NCBI GenBank assembly: GCA_003460745.1
Contig: QTVU01000043.1
Span: forward strand, 1 to 24,107
Source of the DNA: Firmicutes bacterium AM55-24TS
GTDB taxonomy: Bacteria > Bacillota > Clostridia > UBA1381
Direction: 5' to 3'
Length of the DNA stretch: 24,107 bases
The notes below the pieces were generated by a model that was not told the origin of the DNA, did not search any database, and was given only the letters and a program-made list of their open reading frames with translations. Below, piece by piece: positions 14,865 to 22,232 of the stretch. A program made the position numbers and the translations under genes. Each line of letters opens with the position of its first letter. Position 1 is the first letter of the stretch.

Positions 14865-16928
14865 TTAAAGCACACCGCGATAAAAATGTCCTCTTGTGTA
14901 TGTGTTTTCCGTCATACTCTGCACATTTTTTTCGCCGTTTAAAGCTCTCTTATACATATCTATTATTTTATCACATTGAGCGAATTTTTCAACAGTAAAT
15001 ATCAATCTGATACTGTTTATTTTAAGTTTTTTTAAATCCGCGATTTTATCCGCCATAAATATAGGCTTTGAATTTAAAAGTTTTGCTATACAGCCTTTTG
15101 AACAGACAATCGGAAATTCCTCTCTTTTTCTGTCTTTCAGCTTGTATATCATTTTGCCATTTTGGCATTTTCCCATAGCCTTTATCGGGCAGTTTTTCAT
15201 CATCATAAGCGGAATATGTCCGTAGCCTATAACTTCAAGATTAGCGTTTGTATTTTCACATAAATCGGCAATTTCATGTAAATTAAGTTCAGGAGATAAT
15301 GTAACCGTTTTCAAATCGCCGTAATGCTGTGCCGTTTGCGAATTAAAAACATTCAATCTGAAATCGCCGTATATCTCTTTATCTTTATACTTGTAAATTG
15401 CCGCCGGTGACGAAACAAGTACACCATCCGTCTTTATATTCTCTTCACAAAATATATCCGCCGATTTTGATATTATTTCAACATCGTCAGGCACATCTTT
15501 TAGTGTCCCCACCAAATCATTGGGGGCATATATTCTTTTTATGTTATTTTTAACTGCGGCTTTGAACTGTTCTTCATCACTAACTTCACAAGTGAGTATT
15601 ATATTCGTGTTTTTACGGTTGCTATGCTCAATTTCAAAGTCAAGTTCTCTGCCTTTTTCACGCATTTGTCTTTGATTTATAAGGCTTTCGCAGCATTCAC
15701 GTCTTACGCTGTTTATTTCCTTAATCGGAATTGTAATTCCGTCGTCTAACGTAATATTTATATCGTCACATTCAAACGGTGTACTTCCGAGTTTTGAAAG
15801 CTGGTCGCGAAGTCTTTTTTCGTCCATAGGTTTATGGAGTGCTTTTTCGGATTTTAGTGTCCCTTGTGCATATGCGTAATGTCCGTCATTATCGTACATT
15901 GTAAGTTCAAGCGGAGCATCAATATTTAGTGTCCCCATAATACCTGTGTTGATTTTACGGATATTTGCGTCCTCTGCGGCACGTTTTTTCGCCTCATCGG
16001 TAAATTTATTTTCCGCACTGTTACTCGGAGTATCGTGGCTCATCATATTTTTACCGAGATTGCCTTTAAAATATCCGTCTGTAAAACCTGTTCTTGAAAA
16101 TGCGTCAAGCAGTTCCTGCATATCTTTTTTTGACACGTTTCCGCCCTTGTCAAGATACTTTCGGTACACGCCCACAACAGCGGATACATATTCCGCTCTT
16201 TTTAAGCGTCCCTCAATTTTCAGTGATGTTACGCCTATACGTTTTAGTGTCCCCAAGTCATTTACAAGTGCCATATCTTTAGGACTTAAAACATATCCGC
16301 TTTTAACCGTTTTACCGTTTTCAAGCAAATCGTATGGCAATCGACACGGCTGAGCACAACGCCCTCTGTTACCGCTCCTACCGCCTAAAATACTCGACAT
16401 AAGGCACTGCCCGGAATAACACATACAAATTGCACCGTGAACAAAAACTTCAATTTCCGCTTTTGCATTTTTGCAAATATGCTCTATCTCTTTTTCCGAC
16501 AGTTCACGCGCCAAAACCACTCTCGAAAATCCCATATCCTCAAGATATTTTACACCCTCAAGACTTGTAACGGTCATCTGCGTGCTTGCGTGTAAAGTCA
16601 TATCCGGAACAGTCTTTTTGATAATCTCCACAGCGCCCATATCCTGAACAATAAATGCGTCAACGCCGATTTTATTAAGTTGTTTCAAATATTCTTTAAG
16701 GCTTTCAATTTCCTTTTCCTTAACAAGTGTATTTACCGTAACGTGAACGTCAACACCGTATAAATGGCAGTAATCCACCCACGTTTTCATTTCTTCGATT
16801 GTAAAGTTTTCGGCACTGTAACGTGCGCCGAACTGCGGACCGCCGAGATATACCGCATCCGCTCCCGATTGTACCGCCGCCGTAAGTGCCTTTCTGCTGC
16901 CGGCAGGTGCTAAAAGTTCCATACTCAT
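14865..16928 (-). CDS. U32 family peptidase / RlhA-like 23S rRNA hydroxylation protein with DUF3656
   Basis: A 687-aa U32 protein. The N-terminal TIM-barrel-like part starts with MELLAPAGS. The Cys-rich signature EVFVHGAICMCYSGQCLMSSILGGRSGNRGRCAQPCR lies at about 160-196 (C168, C170, C175, C191, C195), followed by LSPKDMALV and LKIEGRLKRAEYV. A DUF3656-type domain follows at about 325-440 (ALHKPMDEKRLRDQLSKLGSTPF), then a second barrel-like half. E. coli RlhA makes 5-hydroxycytidine in 23S rRNA with prephenate-dependent chemistry; protease activity is doubtful for this group. The start overlaps the zapA stop (ATGA). Oddity: four in-frame GTL(K/N) tetrapeptides at 226, 332, 356 and 474 share nearly identical DNA. 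Confidence 0.88.
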   Translation of the reverse strand: MSMELLAPAGSRKALTAAVQSGADAVYLGGPQFGARYSAENFTIEEMKTWVDYCHLYGVDVHVTVNTLVKEKEIESLKEYLKQLNKIGVDAFIVQDMGAVEIIKKTVPDMTLHASTQMTVTSLEGVKYLEDMGFSRVVLARELSEKEIEHICKNAKAEIEVFVHGAICMCYSGQCLMSSILGGRSGNRGRCAQPCRLPYDLLENGKTVKSGYVLSPKDMALVNDLGTLKRIGVTSLKIEGRLKRAEYVSAVVGVYRKYLDKGGNVSKKDMQELLDAFSRTGFTDGYFKGNLGKNMMSHDTPSNSAENKFTDEAKKRAAEDANIRKINTGIMGTLNIDAPLELTMYDNDGHYAYAQGTLKSEKALHKPMDEKRLRDQLSKLGSTPFECDDINITLDDGITIPIKEINSVRRECCESLINQRQMREKGRELDFEIEHSNRKNTNIILTCEVSDEEQFKAAVKNNIKRIYAPNDLVGTLKDVPDDVEIISKSADIFCEENIKTDGVLVSSPAAIYKYKDKEIYGDFRLNVFNSQTAQHYGDLKTVTLSPELNLHEIADLCENTNANLEVIGYGHIPLMMMKNCPIKAMGKCQNGKMIYKLKDRKREEFPIVCSKGCIAKLLNSKPIFMADKIADLKKLKINSIRLIFTVEKFAQCDKIIDMYKRALNGEKNVQSMTENTYTRGHFYRGVL
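15498..16254 (-). repeat. four copies of GGGACACTAAA inside the U32 gene
   Basis: Plus-strand copies of TTTAGTGTCCC lie at 15498-15510, 15852-15863, 15925-15936 and 16242-16254; three of them extend to TTTAGTGTCCCC. Every copy is in the same reading frame and encodes Gly-Thr-Leu-(Lys/Asn) as GGG ACA CTA. I saw no other copy elsewhere in the window. Confidence 0.75.
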
Positions 16929-17416
16929 TTAACCTTCTTCTTGCCGTCTGATACAACTGTATTTTCTTCGTATGCTTTTAGTTTTTCTTGTAAACTTTTA
17001 ATAGTTTCTTCAAGAGTTTTATTGTTTTTATTTGCTGTTTCAAGGTCTTTTTTGGTTGATGTTAATTCGGCATTCAATTCTGTTTCATCAATCGTAACCT
17101 GTCCGCTTTTTGCGTCGTCAAGTTCTCTTTTTAACGAGTTGTTCTCTTTTTTTAAATTATCGATTTTTGAATTTAATTTTTCCATTTCAATCTTTACAGA
17201 ATCGTCCGATTCAAGTGCTTTGAAATATTCGTCACAAATATTAAGTGCCGCCAAAACAATAGGACGTTCCCCGAGAACATTTTGACCGCCATTCAAAACG
17301 TTTTTAACCTTTTCATTTATATGTTCGCCCAATCTTTCGATATATTCTCTGCTTTCCTCAGCAACAACTGTATATTGACGTGAATTAATGGTTATTGAAA
17401 CTCTGTTCACCGCCAT
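16925..17416 (-). CDS. zapA: cell division protein ZapA with long coiled-coil extension
   Basis: FtsZ-ring-associated protein that bundles FtsZ filaments. Residues 1-75 match the ZapA core (RVSITINSRQYTVVAEESREYIERLGEHINEKV, then LAALNICDEYFKA). The remaining half (about 75-150) is a long heptad coiled coil rich in Lys, Glu and Leu (LNSKIDNLKKENNSLKRELDDA, TKKDLETANKNNKTLEETIKSLQEKL) with a basic tail. At 163 aa it is longer than the roughly 90-110 aa usual for ZapA. The ATG at 17416 has GGAG 8 nt upstream. The zapA-U32 order with ATGA overlap implies tight coupling. First gene of the division/shape unit. Confidence 0.9.
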   Translation of the reverse strand: MAVNRVSITINSRQYTVVAEESREYIERLGEHINEKVKNVLNGGQNVLGERPIVLAALNICDEYFKALESDDSVKIEMEKLNSKIDNLKKENNSLKRELDDAKSGQVTIDETELNAELTSTKKDLETANKNNKTLEETIKSLQEKLKAYEENTVVSDGKKKVK

Positions 17417-17468
17417 GACTTCATCTCCGTTTCTTAATTTTTTCGCATAAAATACCTAATATACTCTT

Positions 17469-17474
17469 ATTATA
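17469..17474 (-). promoter_or_regulatory. -10 box of the zapA operon promoter
   Basis: A perfect TATAAT on the minus strand, about 53 nt upstream of the zapA ATG and just after the terminator of the preceding gene. The -35 region at 17-18 nt spacing is only TGTTTT-like, so this promoter is weak by consensus or needs an activator. The stretch 17417-17553 holds only this promoter and the terminator. Confidence 0.5.
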
Positions 17475-17527
17475 CAATAAAACCAATTAAAAAAACAGAG
17501 TTTTTTTGACTTTTTTCAAAATATTTT

Positions 17528-17555
17528 ATAAAAAAAGAACGGTCACGCCGTTCTT
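17528..17555 (-). terminator. intrinsic terminator after dCMP deaminase
   Basis: An 8-bp stem, AAGAACGG with CCGTTCTT (17535-17542 and 17548-17555), with a 5-nt loop and a U-run on the minus strand. The 5' arm overlaps the last base pairs of the TAA stop of the dCMP deaminase gene. Confidence 0.85.
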
Positions 17556-18036
17556 ATAATTCTATCGTTAATTTTCTGCCCGTTTTTTCATATATTCTGT
17601 ATTTAATACCTACCATGTCAAACATTTTCTTTGACGCAATAGTGTTAGCCTCATCGGCGTATTTGTCGGACATATACACAACTTCCTTGATACCGCTTTG
17701 AATAATCGCCTTCGCACATTCGTTGCAAGGGAACAGCGTTACATACAGCTTAGCGCCCTCAAGCGAGCCTGAACTTCTGTTTAAAATCGCATTAAGCTCT
17801 GCATGGCAAACGTACATATATTTCGTATTTACAGGGTTTTCACCGCTTCTTTCCCAAGGCATATCGTCATCGCAACACCCTGTCGGCATACCGTTATAGC
17901 CAAGCGACAATATTTTATTTTCATGATTTACAATACACGCACCTACCTGTGTATGCGAGTCCTTGCTCCTCTGTGCAGACAATAACGCAATCCCCATAAA
18001 ATATTCGTCCCACGATATATAATCTTGTCTTTTCAT
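17554..18036 (-). CDS. deoxycytidylate (dCMP) deaminase / ComEB-like
   Basis: Zinc-dependent deaminase of 160 aa converting dCMP to dUMP, the precursor for thymidylate. Zinc ligands and the proton shuttle are visible as CHAELNAIL (H78, E80) and PCNECAK (C104, C107). DSHTQVGACIV and GYNGMPTGC are family signatures. In Firmicutes the same family is named ComEB, but no competence genes are nearby. The ATG at 18036 has GGAGG 7 nt upstream. The longer open frame to 18096 is rejected because it runs through the promoter. Single-gene unit with its own promoter and terminator. Confidence 0.93.
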   Translation of the reverse strand: MKRQDYISWDEYFMGIALLSAQRSKDSHTQVGACIVNHENKILSLGYNGMPTGCCDDDMPWERSGENPVNTKYMYVCHAELNAILNRSSGSLEGAKLYVTLFPCNECAKAIIQSGIKEVVYMSDKYADEANTIASKKMFDMVGIKYRIYEKTGRKLTIEL

Positions 18037-18074
18037 TTTCAATCCTCCAACAAAAAATCTTTCGTCATATGATA

Positions 18075-18103
18075 ATTTTAACATTCCTAAAATCATTAGT
18101 CAA
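18075..18103 (-). promoter_or_regulatory. promoter for dCMP deaminase
   Basis: On the minus strand TTGACT (18103-18098), a 17-nt spacer and TAAAAT (18080-18075), each 5/6 to consensus. It starts directly after the U-tract of the purine operon terminator. Confidence 0.7.
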
Positions 18104-18104
18104 G

Positions 18105-18139
18105 AAAAAAAGCCGTCCGATTTTTTCAATCGAACGACT
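18105..18139 (-). terminator. intrinsic terminator of the purine operon
   Basis: A 12-bp stem with two G-U pairs on the minus strand (AGTCGTTCGATT with AATCGGACGGCT), a short loop and six to seven U residues. It lies 17 nt after the stop of the membrane-protein gene. Confidence 0.88.
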
Positions 18140-18155
18140 TTAATTGCCGTATCTC

Positions 18156-18629
18156 TTATCTTACAGCCGACAACATCATGCAGAGCATACCCAAAACCAT
18201 AAAGGCAGTTGCCCACAAAAAGAAAATCGAAAGGAATTTAAAAACCATATATGCTGTGCCGTGGTCTTTTCCGGGCTTAATTTCTTCACCGTATATTGAT
18301 AAAAATCCTTTATCCCAATCATCATCAACAAGTCCAAACATATTAGCATTGGTAATACTTGAAGTGTGTGAACGCTTTTCTTTTTCAATCTCTTTGTTAA
18401 TTCTTTTCTCATCTCTGCTTATAAAAGACACCATTGCAAAAAGCATTACTGTAATACCTATCATCAAAGGCATCGTTATGCGTATTTTGTACATTGTCAT
18501 CCTTGCCATGTACGTAAGTTCATTTACTTTCATAAATAAATTGCAAAGCCACAATACCACAAAAGCCGGTACTGCACCTATGCCAACCGATATTGCCGCA
18601 TTTTTCAACATCCTTTTAGTTTTATTCAT
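18156..18629 (-). CDS. small membrane protein of unknown function
   Basis: I do not recognise this 157-aa protein. Three hydrophobic segments are visible: about residues 11-31 (ISVGIGAVPAFVVLWLCNLF), 46-66 (MPLMIGITVMLFAMVSFI) and the C-terminus (FLSIFFLWATAFMVLGMLCMML). Between the second and third lies a charged loop with a basic patch (RDEKRINKEIEKEKR) and WDKGFLSIYGEEIKPGK. GGAGGG sits 6 nt before the ATG at 18629 and fixes the start; earlier ATG codons touch or precede it. It follows purD by about 48 nt and is the last gene before the terminator, so it should be co-transcribed with purine genes, but no functional link is visible. Confidence 0.75.
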   Translation of the reverse strand: MNKTKRMLKNAAISVGIGAVPAFVVLWLCNLFMKVNELTYMARMTMYKIRITMPLMIGITVMLFAMVSFISRDEKRINKEIEKEKRSHTSSITNANMFGLVDDDWDKGFLSIYGEEIKPGKDHGTAYMVFKFLSIFFLWATAFMVLGMLCMMLSAVR

Positions 18630-18677
18630 AATCATCCCTCCGCAAAGAGCAATCAAAAACGCCATTCACCTACAGAA

Positions 18678-19937
18678 TTAATATTTCTTTATACCTATAT
18701 CACTTCTATGGAATTCATCTGTCCAAGAAATTTTTGCAACACCTGCATAAGCATTTTTAATAGCCTCGTCAAGGTCTTTGCCGACAGCCGTAACACCAAG
18801 AACACGTCCTCCGTTAGTAACGATTTTACCGTCCTTTACCGCTGTTCCTGCGTGGAACACAGTCAAATCGCCTATGTTATCAAGACCGCTGATTTCATAG
18901 CCTTTTTTATAGCTTACAGGATAACCGCCAGAAGCCATAACAACGCATACCGCCGCACTATCTTCCCATTCAATGTTGATTTCATCAAGGCGTTCATCAA
19001 TAACAGCCTCCATAATTTCAACAAGGTCAGTTTTTAATCTCGGCAAAACAACTTGTGTTTCAGGGTCACCGAAACGGCAGTTATATTCAATAACCTTAAC
19101 ACCGTTCGCAGTCATCATAAGACCGAAATAAAGTACGCCCTTGAAAGGTCTGCCTTCACTGCTCATAGCCTTAATAGTCGGAACAAAAATATTTTTCATA
19201 CATTCTTCCGCTTTTGCGTCATCATACAAACGGCTCGGTGAGAATGTACCCATACCGCCTGTGTTAAGACCTTCGTCATTATCATATGCTCTCTTGTGGT
19301 CTTGTGCCGATACCATAGGTTTAACAGTCTTACCGTCGGTAAATGCAAGTACACTGACTTCAGGACCTGTCAAGAATTCTTCGATTACTACACGACTTCC
19401 GCTCTTTCCGAACTTTCCGTCGTCAATCATTTCGTGAACGGCTTGCTCAGCCTCCTCAAGGTTTTGTGCTATGATAACACCCTTGCCAAGTGCAAGTCCG
19501 TCGGCTTTTATAACTGTCGGAAACGTGTTTTGCGCTTTGATATAATCAATCGCAGACGTACTGTCTGTGAACACTTCATAATTTGCGGTAGGAATATTGT
19601 ACTTCTTCATAAGTTCCTTTGAAAAAGCCTTACTTCCCTCTATTATAGCGGCATTTGCACGAGGTCCGAATGCACGAATACCCTCTTTTTCCATTGCGTC
19701 AACCATACCAAGTACAAGCGGATCGTCAGGTGCAACCATAACAAGATCAATCGCATTGTCCTTTGCAAACTTAACCATATTTTCAATATCCGTTGCGGCG
19801 ATGTCAACACACTCCGCAAGTTCCGCAATACCGCCGTTACCCGGTGCACAATAAATTTTATCTACCTTTGGCGACTGTGCTATTTTCCAAACAATAGCAT
19901 GCTCACGTCCGCCGCCGCCTACTACTAATATTTTCAT
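18678..19937 (-). CDS. purD: phosphoribosylamine--glycine ligase (GAR synthetase)
   Basis: ATP-grasp enzyme for the second step of purine synthesis, joining glycine to phosphoribosylamine. The 419-aa length is standard. Visible: N-terminal VVGGGGREHAI, APGNGGIAELAECV, the ATP-grasp body (FPTVIKADGLALGKGVIIA, VVIEEFLTGPEVSVLAFTDG) and the family motifs AQDHKRAYDNDEGLNTGGMG and EYNCRFGDPETQVVLP. The ATG at 19937 has AAGGGAG 8 nt upstream. It is separated from the AICAR formyltransferase gene by 240 nt that contain two hairpin repeats. Confidence 0.97.
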   Translation of the reverse strand: MKILVVGGGGREHAIVWKIAQSPKVDKIYCAPGNGGIAELAECVDIAATDIENMVKFAKDNAIDLVMVAPDDPLVLGMVDAMEKEGIRAFGPRANAAIIEGSKAFSKELMKKYNIPTANYEVFTDSTSAIDYIKAQNTFPTVIKADGLALGKGVIIAQNLEEAEQAVHEMIDDGKFGKSGSRVVIEEFLTGPEVSVLAFTDGKTVKPMVSAQDHKRAYDNDEGLNTGGMGTFSPSRLYDDAKAEECMKNIFVPTIKAMSSEGRPFKGVLYFGLMMTANGVKVIEYNCRFGDPETQVVLPRLKTDLVEIMEAVIDERLDEINIEWEDSAAVCVVMASGGYPVSYKKGYEISGLDNIGDLTVFHAGTAVKDGKIVTNGGRVLGVTAVGKDLDEAIKNAYAGVAKISWTDEFHRSDIGIKKY

Positions 19938-19975
19938 AATTCGTTCTCCCTTTAATTAAAATACTCACCAATTAA

Positions 19976-20072
19976 AATCGCAGAATTGTGTGCAGTTCGT
20001 TTGAAACGGCGAGCGGTGCTGTACATAGGTACCGCTCCGAGCCGTTGAATACGAAATATACCCACCAGTAAA
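19976..20072. repeat. hairpin repeat element, copy A (purine operon)
   Basis: Imperfect inverted repeat with the plus-strand core GGTGCTGTAC, loop ATAG and GTACCGCT (20015-20036). It is flanked by GGCGAGC / GCTCCGAGCC and by TTCGTTTGAAACGGC pairing with GCCGTTGAATACGAA. The left flank (ACTCACCAATTAAAATCGCAG) is directly repeated as ACCCACCAGTAAAAGTCGCAG before copy B, so A and B form a tandem pair with a period of about 97 nt. Confidence 0.75.
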
Positions 20073-20171
20073 AGTCGCAGAATTAGTTTCAGATGTGCCA
20101 AAATGCAATGGGTGCTGTACGCGTGTACCGCCCTATTGCTTTGAAGTGCATATGGAACTGATTATGCGTCT
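20073..20171. repeat. hairpin repeat element, copy B (purine operon)
   Basis: A 99-nt inverted repeat whose arms pair almost end to end: AGTCGCAGAATTAGTTTCAG at the left against CTGATTATGCGTCT-type sequence at the right, then GCAAT / ATTGC around the core GGTGCTGTAC, loop GCGT, GTACCGCCC (20111-20133). It ends about 7 nt after the stop codon of the AICAR formyltransferase gene in the direction of transcription. No ORF. The right end sits close enough to serve as a 3' mRNA structure. Confidence 0.75.
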
Positions 20172-20177
20172 TTGGGA

Positions 20178-21350
20178 TTAATGATGGAACAATCTTATAC
20201 CTGTGAAACTCATACACATATTGTACTTGTTGCACGTTTCAATAACATTATCGTCACGAATTGAACCGCCGGGTTGTGCAATTACTGTAACACCGCTCTT
20301 TTTGGCTCTTTCAATATTGTCACCGAACGGGAAGAATGCGTCTGAACCAAGTGCAACATCCGTATTCTTATCAAGCCATGCTCTTTGTTCTTCCTTTGTG
20401 AACACTTCCGGCTTTACTTTAAATGTCTTTTCCCATACGCCGTCTGCAAGTACATCCATATATTCATCTGAAATATACACATCAATCGCATTATCTCTGT
20501 CGGCTCTCTTAATTCCGTCAACAAACTGCAAACCAATCACTTTCGGTGCTTGTCTCAGCCACCATATATCAGCCTTATTGCCTGCAAGACGTGTACAATG
20601 TATTCTTGACTGCTGACCTGCACCGATACCGATTGCCTGACCGTCCTTAACATAGCAAACACTGTTTGACTGTGTGTATTTCAATGTTATAAGCGCAATC
20701 TTTAGATCTCTCTTTGCCTCGTCTGAAAGTTTCTTGTTATTCGTTACTATATTTCCAAGCAATTCGTCATTAATATCCAGTTCATTTCTGCCTTGCTCAA
20801 ATGTGACACCGAAAACTTGCTTTCTTTCGATTTCGGCAGGTTTATAATTTTCATCAATCTTTATGATGTTGTAATTGCCTTTTTTCTTTGCTTTTAAAAT
20901 TTCAAGTGCCTCGTCTGTATAACCCGGAGCAATAACACCGTCTGAAACTTCTTTCTTTATAAGAAGTGCGGTAGCCTTATCACACACGTCCGAAAGAGCG
21001 ATAAAATCACCGAATGACGACATTCTGTCAGCACCTCTTGCGCGTGCATATGCGTTGGCAAGCGGAGTAAGTTCAACGTCATCAACGAAATAAATCTTCT
21101 TCAATGTGTCAGACAACGGAAGTCCTACTGCCGCACCGGCAGGAGAAACGTGTTTAAAAGAAGTTGCGGCAGGAAGTCCTGTTGCTTTCTTCAATTCCTT
21201 TACAAGCTGCCAGCCGTTAAGCGCGTCCAAAAGGTTAATATAACCCGGTTTTCCGCAAATTACTTCAAACGGTAAATCTCCATTCTCCATAAACACTCTT
21301 GACGGCTTTTGATTAGGGTTACAGCCGTACTTTAATTGCATTTCATTCAT
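20178..21350 (-). CDS. stand-alone AICAR formyltransferase (PurH transformylase domain)
   Basis: Catalyses formyl transfer from 10-formyl-THF to AICAR, giving FAICAR. The 390-aa protein corresponds only to the transformylase half of PurH; the N-terminal MGS-like IMP cyclohydrolase half is absent. Visible: LKYGCNPNQKPSRVF at the start, TSFKHVSPAGAAVG with the catalytic Lys66-His67 pair, YTQSNSVCYVKDGQAIGIGAGQQSRIHCTRLAG, and SDAFFPFGDNIERA near the end. Stand-alone versions of about 390 aa occur in Clostridia. AAAGGA lies about 10 nt before the ATG at 21350. It follows the PurO-type cyclohydrolase by 37 nt, so the two neighbours together replace bifunctional PurH. Confidence 0.93.
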   Translation of the reverse strand: MNEMQLKYGCNPNQKPSRVFMENGDLPFEVICGKPGYINLLDALNGWQLVKELKKATGLPAATSFKHVSPAGAAVGLPLSDTLKKIYFVDDVELTPLANAYARARGADRMSSFGDFIALSDVCDKATALLIKKEVSDGVIAPGYTDEALEILKAKKKGNYNIIKIDENYKPAEIERKQVFGVTFEQGRNELDINDELLGNIVTNNKKLSDEAKRDLKIALITLKYTQSNSVCYVKDGQAIGIGAGQQSRIHCTRLAGNKADIWWLRQAPKVIGLQFVDGIKRADRDNAIDVYISDEYMDVLADGVWEKTFKVKPEVFTKEEQRAWLDKNTDVALGSDAFFPFGDNIERAKKSGVTVIAQPGGSIRDDNVIETCNKYNMCMSFTGIRLFHH

Positions 21351-21387
21351 TATTTTATCGTCCTTTCGTTTTTTATTTATGTAAATA

Positions 21388-22101
21388 TTATTTGTTTTTG
21401 TTTACAATCTTTGTCTTTGTTTCGCCTGTTGCAATGTCGATAAATCTTACGAACAACGAAACTTTATTATCCGCATTAAGTGAATTCCAAAGACCGTCTG
21501 TAAATTCATCAATATCGTTTGGAATTGCAACCTTTTTAGGCTCGCCCTCAAATGACGGAAGCGGACTGCCGTCACCCATATATGTATGGATAAAGTGACC
21601 CTCGCCGTCAAGCGGATTGTTATACGAAAAAGTATATCTTTGACAAGACTGCGGATTGCCGTCAGCACTCTTTAGAATTGACATTGAATAATCAAATCCG
21701 CCCTTGTTAGGTTCAATAATACCCGATATTCTCGGTGTAAAGTTAGGGTCATCGTCCTCAAATTCACGAGTTCTTAATGACTGTTCAAATGTCTGACCGT
21801 TTTCCATATGTTCGTAAATCGTATCTGTTTGGTCGCCGTTTGTAACAATAGTCTTGTCACCAAGCACGCGAACAGGTGCATATATGATAAGATGCGGGTC
21901 TTCAAGCTTTGAAGGGTCAAACGCTTGTGTACGAATACCGTCACCGTCCTCAATAAATACACGGTTGCGGCTGTTTACACTTCTGCCCATTATAAAATAT
22001 GCCGTAACGGCACTTTTACCGTCAGCACTTTTTCCGATTACAATACCACGACCCGGATAGTCGTTGCTTTTTAGTTCTTCATATATATCAATTTTTTTCA
22101 T
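21388..22101 (-). CDS. purO: IMP cyclohydrolase, PurO type
   Basis: A 237-aa protein of the PF07826 IMP cyclohydrolase family, best known from archaeal PurO, which closes FAICAR to IMP. Visible segments are NDYPGRGIVIGKSADGK, AYFIMGRSVNSRNRVF, DPSKLEDPHLIIYAPVR, TNGDQTDTIYE, TPRISGIIEP and YTFSYNNPLDGEGHFIHTY. I base the assignment on recognition of these segments and on adjacency to a formyltransferase that lacks its own cyclohydrolase domain. The ATG at 22101 has AAGGAG 7 nt upstream; the frame stays open to 22152, but that extension reads into a palindromic repeat and is rejected. The gene symbol follows the archaeal name. Confidence 0.87.
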   Translation of the reverse strand: MKKIDIYEELKSNDYPGRGIVIGKSADGKSAVTAYFIMGRSVNSRNRVFIEDGDGIRTQAFDPSKLEDPHLIIYAPVRVLGDKTIVTNGDQTDTIYEHMENGQTFEQSLRTREFEDDDPNFTPRISGIIEPNKGGFDYSMSILKSADGNPQSCQRYTFSYNNPLDGEGHFIHTYMGDGSPLPSFEGEPKKVAIPNDIDEFTDGLWNSLNADNKVSLFVRFIDIATGETKTKIVNKNK

Positions 22102-22134
22102 TATACTTCTCCTTTTAACTTTGTATCCATAAAG

Positions 22135-22229
22135 CCACCCCTCAGTCGACAAAGTCGACAGCTCCCCTCAAGGGAGAGCCATATAATGCTCTCCTTGAGG
22201 AGAGGTGTCACGAAGTGACGGAGTGGTGG
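22135..22229 (-). repeat. 95-nt compound palindromic repeat, copy R
   Basis: Reverse-oriented relative of the repeat at 11-104, with modules GTCGACAAAGTCGAC, AGCTCCCCTCAAGGGAGAGC, GCTCTCCTTGAGGAGAG and GTCACGAAGTGAC. Its edge lies 3 nt from the purN stop codon and its other edge about 20 nt before the purO ribosome site, so it fills the purN-purO gap. Copies L and R are 22 kb apart and inverted. Confidence 0.8.
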
Positions 22230-22232
22230 TCA

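Noticed and set aside
18037..18096. Longer dCMP deaminase with a 20-residue N-terminal extension
   Set aside because: The extension overlaps the -10 and spacer of the promoter and has no ribosome site; GGAGG precedes the ATG at 18036.
22102..22152. N-terminal extension of the IMP cyclohydrolase
   Set aside because: It reads into the palindromic repeat; the ATG at 22101 has an ideal ribosome site and family-like start.
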